Position numbers and translations under genes: made by a program
The notes under the pieces: generated by a model
Database searches by the model: none
Seen by the model: the letters and a program-made list of their open reading frames with translations, nothing else
What the model was told of the DNA's origin: nothing
Shown here: one piece after another, positions 48,037 to 59,695 of the stretch
Position numbering within the stretch: the first letter of the stretch is position 1
Layout of the letters: every line of letters begins with the position of its first letter
Assembly (NCBI GenBank): GCA_026826555.1
Contig: JAKSZT010018048.1
Location: 826,494 to 890,493 of the forward strand
DNA from: Tolypeutes matacus
Lineage: Eukaryota; Chordata; Mammalia; Cingulata; Chlamyphoridae
DNA: 64,000 bases
Direction of reading: 5' to 3'

Positions 48037-48895
48037 ATGGACTAGCCAAAAGAAAAAAACAAACATCCTGAAGAGATTCAGGATTTAAGACAATCAATCA
48101 ATGATCATCACACAACTCTCCTAAGCCAATTTAAAGAATTGAAAGAAAATATGACTAAAGATATAAAGGATATTAAGAAGGCACTGGGTGAGCATAAAGA
48201 ACAATTTGAAAGTCTGTAAAGAAAAGTGACACATAAGAGCAATTTTAATTGCTCAAAGAGAGAATAAGTGAATTCAAAGACAGAGTATCTGAAATGGAAA
48301 TGACAGGAGGACAGAAAGAGAAGAGAATGAGAAAAAAATGGTACAGAGTATCAGGGAATTGATTGACAATGTGAAATGCACAAATATTCATATTATTGGT
48401 GTCCCAGAAGTAGAAGAGAATGGAAAGGGGACAGAAAAAATATTTGAGGAAATAATGATTGAAAACTTCCCAACCCTTATGAAGGACATAAATATTCATA
48501 ACCAAGAAGGACAACACACCCCAAACAGAATAAATCTGAATAGGCCTTCTTAGACAGCTACTATTCAGAATGAAAATATCAGAGATAAAGAGAAGATTCT
48601 GAAAGCAGCAAGAGAAAATCAAATGAAAACATATAAGGGAAACCCAAAAGTTTTAAGTCAGTACTCATCAGAAACCATGGAGGCAAGAAGAAAGTGGTAT
48701 GATGTATTTAAGGTATTGAAAGAGAAAAACTGCCAGCCAAGAATTCTGTATCTGGCAAAGTTGTCCTTCAAAAATGAGGGTGAGTTCAATCTACTCATGG
48801 ACAAACAAAAACTAATAGAATATGTCACCAAAATATCAGAATTATAAGAGATACTAAGAAGATTGTTGCAGCCTGAAAGGAAAAAATCATGGCCT
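48037..48895 (+). pseudogene. L1 ORF1 (copy B), broken
   Basis: The ATG at 48037 corresponds to copy A but the third codon is TAG. A coiled-coil remnant follows. The RRM (NIHIIGVPEVEENGKGTEKI) lies at about 48380-48470. The C-terminal domain spans the break near 48550: KMSEIKRR-type sequence, KILKAARENQ, then RKWYDVFKVLKEKNCQPRIL. It ends in QPERKK. The order and length match copy A. This is the RNA-binding chaperone of the L1 particle, not functional here. Confidence 0.85.
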
Positions 48896-49001
48896 AGAGA
48901 CTGGGAGAAAAGTGTAGAAATGAAGATTATTAGAAAGGGTAAACTAAAGGATAAAAAGATAGACAATAGTACTATATGACAACAGAAAGTGAAAGGTCAA
49001 A

Positions 49002-52000
49002 ATGGATGAAGTAAATAATGCCTTTACAGTAATAACATTGAATGTTAATGGCTTGAATTCCCCAATCAAAAGACATAGACTAATCTATATGTTGTCACCA
49101 AGAGAATCACCTCAGAAGTAAGGACACAACCAGGTGAGAAGAGAAAGTTTGGAAAAAAATATTCCATGCAAATAGTAATCAAAAAAGAGTTGGAGAACTG
49201 ATACTAATATTGGACAAAATAGATTTTAAATGCAAAACTGTTGTTATAAGGGATGAAGAATGTCATTATATACTAACAAAAGGGGCAATTCAGCAAAAAG
49301 AAATAACTATACCAAACATTTATGCCCCTAATCTCAGTGCCCACAAAAAAGGCTGAAGAGGGAAATAGTTGTCTTTACAATAATAAGTGGAGACTTCAGT
49401 ACACAGCTAAGTGTAATGGATAGAACATCTAGACAGACAACAAATAAAGAAACTGAGAGCTTGAATAATATGATAAATGAACTAGACCTAACAGACATCA
49501 TAATGCATTATACCCACAAACAGTAGGATATATATTCTTCTCAAATAATCATAGCTCTTTCTCCACGATAGACCATATGTTGGGTCACAATACAAGTCTC
49601 AATAAATTTATAAAGATTGAAATTATACAAAACACTTTCTCTGACCATAACTGAATGCAGCTGGAAATCAAGAATGGATGGAAAAAGGAAAAATTCATAA
49701 ATATATGGAGATTAAACAACACACTCTTAAATAATCAGTGGGTCAAAGAAGAAATTGTAGGAAAATTAAGAAAATATCTTGAGATGAATTAAAATGATAA
49801 TATAACATATCAAAATCTATGGTACACCACAGAGGCATTACTAAGAGAGAAATTTTAGCCTTCAATGCTTACATTAAAAATGAAGAAAGAGAGAAAATTG
49901 AAGACCTATCATCATACCTGGAGAAACTTGAAAAGAACAGCAAACTAATCCCAAACCAATCCAAGGAAAGAATAGTAAAGATCACAGCAGAAATAAATGA
50001 AATTGAGAACAGAAAAAAAAAAAAAAAAGAATCAACAAAACCAAAAGGTGGTTCTTTGAGAAGATCAACAAAATCAACAAACCCTAAAAAAGAGAGAAAT
50101 AAGAGATATCATAAGAGGAAACTATGAACCACTGAATGCCAAAATACTAGACAATGTAGAGGAGATGGACAAATTCCCAGAAAATCATGAACCATGTACA
50201 CAAACCTTAGAAGAAATAGAAGACCTCAACACACAAATCACAAGTGAAGAGATTGAAACAGTTGTTAAAAACCTCCCAAAGTTGAAAAGCCCAGGACCAC
50301 ATGGTTTCACAGGTGAATTTGTCCAATCATTCAATGATGACCTAATACCAATCTTGTTCAAACTCTTCCAAAAAATTGAACAAGAATGAATGCTACCAAA
50401 CTCACTCTATGCAGTCAACACAACCCTAATACCAAAGCCAGATAAAGATACTATGAAAAAAGAAAATTACAGACCAATATAGCTAATGAAAATAGATGCA
50501 AAAATCTTCAATGAAATATTAGCAAAGAGAATCCAAAGCACATTAAAATAATTATTCACTACAATCACGTGGATTTTATCCCATGCATGTAAAAGTATTT
50601 CAACACAAGAAAATCAATTAATGTAATAAACCACATCGATAAACTGAAGAAGAAAAATCACATGATCCTCTTGATTGATGCAGAAAAGGCATTTGACAAA
50701 ATACAGCACCATTTCTTGATAAAAACTCTCCAAAAGATTGGAATAGAAGGAAGCTTTCACAATACAGAAAAGTGCATATATGAAAAACTTAATGCTTGTA
50801 TTGTGCTTAACTCTAGAAGACTGAAAATTTTCCTGCTGAGATCAGGAACAAGACTAGGATACCCACTGCCACCATTATTATTCAATATTGTGCTAGAAGT
50901 TCTAGCTAGAGCAATTAGGCTAGTCAAAGAATAAAAGGAACCCAAAAAGGAAAGGAAGAAGTAAAACTTTCACTATTGGTTGATGACATGATCTTACATC
51001 TAGAAAACCCTGAAGAATCCACAACTAAGCTACTAGACTGGATAGGCAATTCAGCATAGTGCCAGGATACAAGATTGATAAGCAAAAATTAAAATCATTT
51101 CTATATACTACTTACGTGCAATCTGAGGAAGAAATCAGAAAAAAAAATTCTATTTATAATAGTTAGGAAAACAATCAAATATTTAGAAATAAACTTAACC
51201 AAGAGCATAAAGGACCTGTATTCAGAAAACTACAAATTATTACTAAAAGTAACTGAAGAAGACTTAAATAAAAGCAAGGACAGTCCATGTTCATGTATTG
51301 GAAGACTAAATATTGTTGAGATGTCAATTTTACCCAAACTGCTTTGCAGATTCAATGCAATCCCAATAAAAATACCAACAGCCTTTTTGCAGAAATTGAA
51401 AAGCCAATAATCAAATTTATTTGAAAGGGTAAGGGGCCCTGAATAGCCAGAAATGTCTTAAAAAAGAAGAATGATGTTGGAGGACTCTCATTTTTTTACT
51501 TTAAAGCACATGACTTAGCTTCAGTGGTAAAAACAGCATGGTCCTGACATAAGGACATACATATTGACTAATGGAACCAAATCAAGAACTCAGAAATTGA
51601 CCTTTATGTCTACAATCAAGTGATTTTTGACTAGGCTGTTAAGCCCCACAGTTAGGCAAGAACAGTCTCGTCAACAAAAGGTGCTGGGAGAAATGGATAA
51701 CCATCTAAAAGAAAGAAAGAAGAACTTATACACCTTATACAAAAATTTCTTGTAAAAGAAATTTTATAATTTTTCTTAAAAAGAAAGAAAGAAGACTTCA
51801 CACCTTATACAAAAATTAACTCAAAATGGATCAAGGACCTAAATATAAAAACAAAAACTATAAAACTCCTAGAAAAAAATGTAGGAAAACATCTTCAAGA
51901 TATTGTGGTAAGCGGTAGTTTCTTAAACCTTACACCCAAAGCAGGAGCAAGAACAACAAAAAAATAGATAAATGGGATCTCCTCAAAATTCAACACTTTT

Positions 52001-52755
52001 GCACCTCAAAGTACTTTGTCAAAAGGGTGAAAAGGCAGCCAATACAATGGGAGAAAATATTTGGCAATCATATATCTGACAAGTGTTTAATATCTATGAT
52101 ATACAAGGAGTTCATACAACTCAACAATAAAAAGACAACTATTCAATTAAAATATGGGCAAAAGAATTGAAAAGACAACCGTCCTAAGAAGAAATACAAA
52201 TGTCACAGAGACTCATGAAAAAATACTCAACCTCACCAGCAATTAGGGAGATGCAAATCAAAACTACAATGAGATATCATTTCATATCTATAAGACTTGC
52301 AGCTATTAGAAAGTCAGAAAACTAATTGTTGAGAGGATATGGAGAGATAGGAATGCTTATTCTCTATTGGTGGGAATGTAGAATGGTACAGCCACTGTGG
52401 AGGACTGTATGGCAGTTCTACAGAAGTTGAATATAGACATGCCATGGGACACAGCAATACCTTTGTTAGGTATAGACCCAGAAGAACCAAGAGCAATAAC
52501 ATGAATTGACATCTGCACACCGATGTTCATAGGGGTGTTATTCATGATCTTCAAAAGTTGGAAACAACCCAAGTGTCCATAACTGATCAATGGATAAACA
52601 AAACATAGAACATACATACAATGGAATATTATTCAGCTGTAAGAAGGAATAAAGTGCTAACACACAGGATAACATGGATAAATCTTGAGTACCTTATGTT
52701 GAGTGAAGCAAGCTAGGCGTTGAAGAATGAACAACACATGACCTTACTGATATGA
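49002..52755 (+). pseudogene. L1 ORF2 (copy B), broken
   Basis: Starts MDEVNNAFTVITLNVNGLNS at 49002, matching known L1 ORF2 N-termini. Endonuclease motifs are partly lost (IISGDFSTQLS at about 49385; TIDHMLGHNTSL at about 49568). The RT domain includes EEIETVVKNLPKLKSPGPHG (about 50240), [20 protein letters not shown] (50663-50725) and a catalytic-box relic LLVDDMI (about 50975), where the usual form is FADD. The C-terminal cysteine/tryptophan region (ENRNAYSLLVGM-type sequence) is at about 52350. The inferred end is at 52753-52755. Numerous stops and frameshifts are present. Confidence 0.85.
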
Positions 52756-53715
52756 ATTAAGCAAATTGAGCAGTCAGAGAGATATTTTCTGGAAGATAGG
52801 TTTACAAGAAAAAGAAACAGAGAAGAAGGTTGTGAGCCAACACTCATACGGACATAATCTCTGGTAAGGTGAAAGTGTGTAGTTGCGTATTGAAGGGATA
52901 TGACAGGATGGTAGTGATATTATTGGGTTGGGTGATGCATGTTTGACAGGTGGGTAGATTGGGACAGGTGGGTTGGAAGGTCCAGAGTACTGGGGGGGAG
53001 GGTTGGGAGAGAGACCAGTTTAACACTGGGGATTGGCAGGTATGTGGCTGAAAGTCAAAGTTGGGAATACTCTTATGGCAATATGACAGGGAAGGGTTAC
53101 TCTTTTAGGGTTTTGGATAGGGGGCATTCGGACAGGGAACACCTGGAGCAGGCTTCCAGGGAGTGCGTGAGTGATCATTCGGCCATAATATGTTGTATTG
53201 GGGAGGGAGACCCACATAATGAGTAGGAAGAAGCTGGACTCCCATCCTCGGGAGGACCACATGGGCCCTTCCTAATAGCGGAGAACAAACCAGTGTGCCA
53301 AGACCTCAGTCTTGTTGCATGTAGCTATGAATCTTGTCATCCAAGGAGTGAAGTCAGGGGTTCGCCATGGGCCCCAAGGGAAGGGGGAGGGAGAAATAGA
53401 ATAGATCGAACAGTGGGAATTTAGTGGGCAGTGGAAGTGTTCTACATGATCTAACAATGATGAACACATGACATGGTAAATATCATCAAAATTAATAAAG
53501 TGTACAGTCTAAAATGTAAACTATAATGTAAACCATTGACCTTGTTTAGTAGCTATGTTTCACTATTTGTATATCAGTTATAACAAAGTTACCATCCACA
53601 TATAAAAAGGTATTAATATTGGGGGGGGGGAATGGGAAGGATGTTGGGTATATGAGAGTCTCCTGTATTCTGTGTGTGACTTTGCTGTGACCTAAACCTT
53701 TTTTGAAAACAAAAT
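52756..53715 (+). repeat. L1 3' UTR, type B, with G-rich tract
   Basis: Contains a G-rich stretch at 52945-53015 with several runs of three or more G (for example GGGGGGGAGGGTTGGGAG at about 52991). This satisfies a simple G-quadruplex pattern. The last 230 bp (CTATAATGTAAACCATTGAC onward) match 40920-41150. It ends near a short A-rich stretch at 53705-53720. Confidence 0.75.
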
Positions 53716-53729
53716 GAAAATAGTGAGAC

Positions 53730-55615
53730 ATTGGAGAATGAGTTGGGGAAGGTGCTATGATACAGAAAGTACACCAGATATTGGGGTGATAAAAGGCAAA
53801 ATGTAAACAAAAAAAAATTTTTTTTAGTACCTTTCATTTTTTGAATATTCCAATCTTTTAATATTATTGTACTTTTAGTTTTTTTTTTAATTTTCATGTA
53901 TATTATTTCTTATATTTAAACTTATTATTGTTTCATTTTCCTATTTATTCTATTTGGCTACTGTAATGGCTGCATTTTTGAAGAAGCTTTGGATCACAAA
54001 AAGGTTACAACTGGGGCTGGGGAGGATAATTGGTGTGGGGTGTCAGTGATGGGGGATGCATGGGAGGAATTTCACCATACATATACATATAAGTTATATA
54101 AAAATGTTCAAATGTTCACAGGGCATTGTCACAGTGGGTGGAGGCTCACACAATAACTGAGAGAATACTGAAATCCCATCCTGGAGAGCTCTGCCACATT
54201 CTCTAAAGGACCAGCAACAGTCCTGCAAGTGCAGGGGCAGTGACTGGCAAAGGAGGATGATCCGCTGATGGTCCTTACGAGGACCATCTAGGACCTTACG
54301 AGGACCAACTAGGCTTACGAGCCTTTGATCTTGAAATTGAAACTTAGCCTATTGTTATGTGGTGCCTAAAGGTCACCTCCTGAGATCCTCCTTGTTGCTA
54401 AAATGTGGCCTCTTTCTAAGCCAAACTCAGCAGATGAATACATTACTTTCCCCCCCAGCATGGGACATGACTCCTGGGGATGAGTCTCCCTGGCACCAAG
54501 GGATTGCTACCAAGCATCAACTAGCAAAAAGACATTGAATAAAAGGGAGGAAGGTAAAGACAAATGAGTTTATAGGGCTAATATACTTCAAAGTGAGTCG
54601 GGAGGTCATCCCAGAGATAACACTTATGCACATCTCAGCAGGATCTCATAGACTTCCAAAGTGGATACTACCCCAAATAGTGGGGTCCTGATGGCTCTGG
54701 AGACTCCCAGACCCTATGGTCAGGGTGAATAGCTCCAGAGTTTGGTGCCTTGCCAGTGGGCCCTACTTTGGAGTTTGTGCTCCTGAGAGTGACAGAGTTG
54801 GATTCAGTTATGTCTTCTGTGCACATGGCTCATCTGCCCCTTCTATTTAAACCTATATTTGGTGCTGGATTTTGTAGGTGTACATCCAGAGACTCAAGTC
54901 TTTGGGCTGTCCATGTGCCAGCTGGGCCCAGAACCTCGGTGGAGTTGGAACACCTACTCTACAGCTCAATGGATTCACCCAGGACAACTGGCAGTGAGAT
55001 GATGATAGACAACAGCCATCCCAGGGAATGGAGCCATCCCAGGGAATGGAGAGAGTCTGCAGCTGCAGGCGGGATAGTCCCATCCATCTTCCCCAGGGGA
55101 TATAAGCCCCCTTTCAATTGGAGATGGAGTGGATTTCACTGTCCCAGAATCCTCATGATTGAGGGAAGAGCTATGACCTAGAGTGGCCTTACTGATATTC
55201 TACTATAGATATATTGTGATTCTAGCAATGGAAGAAATTACAACTTTGATGTGGAGCCAGGTGCCACTGGAGGCTCTGTGGACAGGGAGAGAGAAAAACA
55301 GTGATAATACAGGGTTGTTTTGGGGACTTGGGAATCGTCCTGAGTGATGTTGCAATGACAGATATAGGACGTTTTATATCATCACATAACATGCAGAACT
55401 GTATGGGAGAGAGTGTAGACTACAATGTGAACTATAGCACATGCTTAATGGCAAAGCCCCAGGATGCATTTATCAATTGCAATGAATGTGCCACACTAAT
55501 GAAGGATGTTTATGTGGGAGGGTGTGGGAGGTGTGTGGAGTGGGGCATATGGGAATCCCTATATTTTGTGTGTAACATTTATATAATCTAAGTATCTTTT
55601 AAAAAATAAAAAATA
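53730..55615 (+). mobile_element. 5'-truncated L1 3' UTR, 1.9 kb
   Basis: Best copy of the recurrent 3' UTR module, matching 6584-8435 throughout. It contains two small tandem duplications absent from the other copy: an 18-bp unit around CCATCCCAGGGAATGGAG (55015-55050) and a unit around GACCTTACGAGGACCA (54275-54310). Ends TTTATATAATCTAAGTATC and an A-rich tail. Open frames at 54750-55181 and 55301-55591 are not conserved and are rejected. Confidence 0.8.
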
Positions 55616-55619
55616 TTTT

Positions 55620-56490
55620 TTTAAAAAGTTGGAAACACCCCATGTACCCATCACCTAATAAATGGATAAACAATTTGTCATTTATACACATGGTGGAATA
55701 TTGTGCAATGGTAAGAATAAGTGAAATGAAACATGACAACATGCATGAACCTGGAGGACATTATGTTACATGAAGCAAGCCAGACACAAAAGGACAAATA
55801 GTGTATTGATTCCGCTGATATGAACTAAATATATTATGTGAAATATAAATTTATTATGTGAAATATGAATATGGGTAAAATTGCATATATAAGACCATTT
55901 TTCTTTGAAAGCTGAATAAATGTAGGTTAATACTACAAAATGTTAATATCAGACCAAAAGGAAACCTTGTACTTAGTGGAGGAGATCAGACACTGAGTGC
56001 TGCATATTGTATGATTCCAATTTATAGAGATAAAATTAGATTGGTGGCTGTGTAGGGCAGGGGAATGAAGGCTAGGGGGTGTGGAGTCTTTCTTTTTGAA
56101 TAAAGAAATTGTTCTGAAAATTTTTAGATGAATGTACAATATTGTGATCATGCTAAAAGTCAATGATTGTACACTTTATATAGAGGATATGGTATGTGAA
56201 TACATCTTAATAAGACTGCTTAATAAACAAGTAAATAATTGTGCAAGTAGAGCCAGAAATAGCAGCTATGTACAGCAGGGGAAAAAGATTGAAAGGTGAG
56301 GAATTTTCTTGTTTGTTCATCTATTTTTTGTTTGTTATTATTATTGAAATAACGAAAATGCTCTTATAACGATTGAATTGATGAACGCAGAATTATGAGA
56401 TTACACTGAATGTCACTGATTGTACACTTTGGATGAATTGTATGCTTTATTAGTATGTATGTAAAATTGATTTGTTTAAAAAAATCAATG
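55620..56490 (+). repeat. L1 3' end, type A
   Basis: Starts in the ORF2 C-terminal region (AAGTTGGAAACACCCCATGT) and runs through the 3' UTR to TTGATTTGTTTAAAAAAATC. It matches 24390-25235 of copy A. 5'-truncated. Confidence 0.8.
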
Positions 56491-56849
56491 GCTCACGATA
56501 TCAACACCCTATAATAGAGACACAACTTTTGTGATATGGAGTGTTTTATGGGGGAAAAAGTCCCCTAATCCATACTTCTAAGATATATGAATATGTTTTT
56601 GTTGTCATAAGAATGTTTTCTCAATAGATAGAGGACCACACAATAGCAAACAAAATAATTAAAATTCCATTCTGGGGAAATCCTGCTACCTTCTAAAATA
56701 AATTGGCAAAAATCTCTGGAAATATATAAACTGTGTCAAATAAAAGAATACAATAATACACAGTATAGTGTGGACTTAGTAAAAAAAAGAATACAGGCAT
56801 ATATGCCATAACCTCAATCTTAATGCTTATGCTTATGAACCTTCTTCCT
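56491..56849. other. Unassigned AT-rich sequence
   Basis: No feature recognised; part may belong to the LTR relic that follows. Confidence 0.4.
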
Positions 56850-57063
56850 CCAATATCAAAACTCCAACTCAAAAACTCCAACTCTGTCTTTTGCCTTGTC
56901 TTTTATCTTTGAGACCCCACCCCCAAGGGGCGGGGCTCAATGCCCTACTGAAGTGGCCCAGTCAATGCCTAATCATAACTTAATCATGCCCAGATGAACA
57001 GACCAGTTTACAAGCATAATCCAATCCCTATTTGTGGAATTCATAACTATATCAAACTGCCAA
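56850..57063 (-). mobile_element. LTR fragment, ERVL/MaLR-like, copy 3
   Basis: Antisense to the 5' half of 35308-35799. The minus strand starts TTTGGCAGTTTGATATAGTT (57063 downward), then CATCTGGGCATGATTAAG and TTGAGCCCCGCCCCTTGGG. The 3' half is missing or too diverged. Confidence 0.75.
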
Positions 57064-58126
57064 ACTGCTACAGGCACTGTGGAACATCCACTTAGCCCAT
57101 CATCCCCACGAAGCTGGCCTGACAGTACGTCACAATGGCCTGTCAAATCCCTACTCTTAAACTTACAAAATGGGTCATGGACCCCATTGGTCCAAGCTTT
57201 CACCTAAATCCCTGGCACTTCTTAAATCCTTACATATACTTATCACTCTGCCAATCACTAGTGGGCTGAACCCAAAATAATTCCTCCCATTTAATCATGG
57301 GGAAAACAGACCTTTTCTCCCTTAGAGGCAATATCATCTACATTTTATCCCATAATTACACCTCCCCATATGATTATACATTGAAATTATTCTGCATACT
57401 GAATCTCTGGGCAGAACACAGTCACCCCCTTTCCCTTCTGCATTGCTGGCATAGGCTGCATCCATTTTTCTAATATGGTCACTCTTTGCAGCCATGACAA
57501 TTTTCCTAAAGTTTCTGGAATGAAGTATTTTAATGCACTACTTTAAAAAGAAGATGCTGGTCTCATTGTGTGGATAACTTCCCTATCCTATTAGTAACGC
57601 TTGTCAATAAATAAGTGAACAGTGCAGGAAAGAAGAGTGAGTGATTCATGGAATAAGGTAAAGGAGAAGGAAAAATAAAACAAAATTACAAAAATATTCA
57701 CAATATAATATCACACTCTTATGCTGGATATGGAAGGTAGGATTTCTGGAATAGGTCCAAATCTATTTCAGGTGCAGGCAAGCACAAGTGGGCAGATTTA
57801 CCTGAAATACTGATATCCTGAGAATAATAATTCTGTTTTTTAACAACTAACTCTGTATTCAGTTCCATATGGCATTAGGGAAATTCCATGGGAGCAGAGT
57901 CCTTGGCATCAGTATTGACATTGCTCAGAGGTAATTTGTGGGTAATAATTGTCTCTAGATAATGAGAGAATAGGATATAAATTAAATATGTGCATGAACC
58001 CAACTTTTGTATATCAAGAAGTATTAGTATATTTGAATTGATAAAATGAATTGATGAACATTAATGAAGAAATAATTTAAACAGAAATGAAATTACAATT
58101 CTTCTTATATTAGGATGATTCCTATA
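57064..58126. other. Unassigned sequence, possible retroviral relic
   Basis: 57064-57640 has more balanced composition than its flanks and may be old LTR-element material, but no motif is recognised. 57640-58120 is AT-rich intergenic sequence. Confidence 0.3.
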
Positions 58127-58252
58127 GTTTTTTTTTTAAATTTATTTATTTTTTATTGTGGGTAAAAATCAAAATTTTCACAATACATATCAATATTTGT
58201 AAAATGATATATAAATATATATGCATATGTGTGCATTTGCTTACAAAAATGT

Positions 58253-58283
<31 letters not shown>

Positions 58284-58399
58284 GTATTTTTTTAAGAGGT
58301 GCTTAGATTACCTAAATATTACACAGAACCTACAGAGATTCCCATGTTCCCCACCTCCCACACCTTCCACCACATCCCACACAAACATCCCATATAAAA
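58127..58399 (-). mobile_element. Short 5'-truncated L1 3' end
   Basis: Antisense, T-rich start, TTATTGTGGGTAAAAATCAA, an (AT)n/(GTAT)n microsatellite, then AAGAGGTGCTTAGATTACCT. It matches 43444-43640 and the reverse of 8290-8650. Flanked by CCTATA (58121-58126 and 58400-58405), extendable with mismatches. Confidence 0.75.
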
Positions 58400-58552
58400 C
58401 CTATACTGTTTTATATACTGACTGAAATGTATTTACAACTCCAACTATAATTTTGGGTATTTAAAAAATTATCTTTTGCATTGTTGTTTTATTCAATATA
58501 CATTTAAGAAATATTAGTAGATACATACAAATTTGGAATTCTTAGGTGTTAC

Positions 58553-58896
58553 TTTTTTTTTTTTTTTTTCCAGGGGACTCTCTGTCCCATATGGAGAGAA
58601 AAGCCCCAGCCACCTCATAAAGTGTGGCTTTTATTTGGCTTTAGAACAAAGAAAATACATGTGAGCATGTGCAAGGGCAATAGATACTTGACAGTTACAT
58701 TTTACTAGAATGAGCAAGTCTTAAAAGTTAATGGCTCAGTTCCTCTTTTTCTTCCTGAAATTCACAGACATTGTAAATCTTACAAGCTCAGGATGTTTCC
58801 CCACCTAGCTCCTATTAGCATGAGACCACAGGGCTTGTTTCCTACATTCCAGGGTGATCTTCTATTCTTTCAGTTGCCATGGCCTTTAATTTGATG
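58553..58896 (-). mobile_element. Short poly(A) retrocopy with target duplications
   Basis: 344 bp starting with a T tract on the plus strand (58553-58571) and flanked by a perfect 9-bp repeat AGGTGTTAC (58544-58552 and 58897-58905). On the minus strand it ends AAATAAAAGCCACACTTTAT, then TCCCCTGG plus poly(A). The AATAAA lies about 60 nt before the A tail. It is a 5'-truncated reverse-transcribed RNA inserted by L1 machinery. The source is not recognised; it may be an mRNA 3' end or an LTR-driven transcript. Confidence 0.8.
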
Positions 58897-58905
58897 AGGT
58901 GTTAC

Positions 58906-59284
58906 TTTTGAAATGTACCATTTGTCATGATACAAAATCTATCTTAACATTTTATTATACTTCTTGCCTTAAGGTCTACAGTTATTGAAAAGGATATGTC
59001 CATTCAGCCATGCCCGAAGTCTTTTGACTTTTGTTTTCATTATTATTTATTTTTCCATGTCTTTGCATTTTATTTCCATCATATATGCTCCTTTCATTCT
59101 AAATATAATTTCTTATCAACAATGTAGGTTTAGATTGTGTATTTTTTAACGTCTGTGATGATCCTTGTCTTTAAGTTGAATTGTTTAGGTTATTTCCTTT
59201 AAATATAATTTCTGATTCATGCTGGGTTACTGTTTACTTTCATATATATATATATTTTTGGATGTGTGTGTTTGTTTTATTTAT
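58906..59284 (-). repeat. Old antisense LINE-1 fragment
   Basis: The plus strand resembles the complement of the L1 ORF2 endonuclease region in T-rich, diverged form (AATATAATTTCTGATTCATGC at about 59204). Includes a small TA run near 59245. Confidence 0.45.
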
Positions 59285-59695
59285 TTTTTTATTTTTAGTT
59301 TCCTAGCTGCTAAAACAAATATCATACAATTGGTTAGCTTAACAACAGGAATTTATTAACTCATGGTTTCAGAGGCTAGAAGGCTTGCTTCCATTTTCAG
59401 TGTCTTCTGGCTAGCCAGAAATCTTTTGGGATTCCCATTACAGTATAATATACATGGAAATGTTCTCACACTTCTCTTCCAGATAATGTTGACTTCCAGG
59501 TTCCCACTGCTCCCCATGGCTTTTCTTTCTGTGGCTTTCTTTATATGATTTCCAGTAATAGCATGAAGACCCATACTGATTCAATTGAGCACAATTTAAC
59601 TGAAATAGCCTAAAAAATATCATTATTTACAATGGATTCACACACAAAGGAATAGATTATTAAGAACACGAATTTCTAAGGCACATAATTCCATG
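59285..59695 (-). mobile_element. MaLR-like LTR, antisense
   Basis: The reverse complement aligns with 42182-42653. Plus-strand landmarks are AACAACAGGAATTTATTAAC (complement of the AATAAA region), TCATGGTTTCAGAGGCTAGA, and ATTTACAATGGATTCACACA with AGGAATAGATTATTAAGAAC at the far end. Diverged. Confidence 0.65.

Larger units (their letters stand above)
47310..53715 (+). mobile_element. Near full-length LINE-1, copy B
   Basis: About 6.4 kb: 5' UTR (47310-48036), ORF1 (48037 to about 48895), ORF2 (49002-52755) and a G-rich 3' UTR (52756-53715). The 5' UTR aligns with copy A; the 3' UTR does not. Both ORFs are broken by stops and small indels, so it is inactive. Target duplications were not found by eye. 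Confidence 0.9.

Noticed and set aside
54750..55181. 143-codon plus-strand frame
   Set aside because: Same L1 3' UTR module as at 7.6 kb; partial frame likeness to 7611-8018 reflects shared repeat ancestry and is broken by indels and a tandem duplication.
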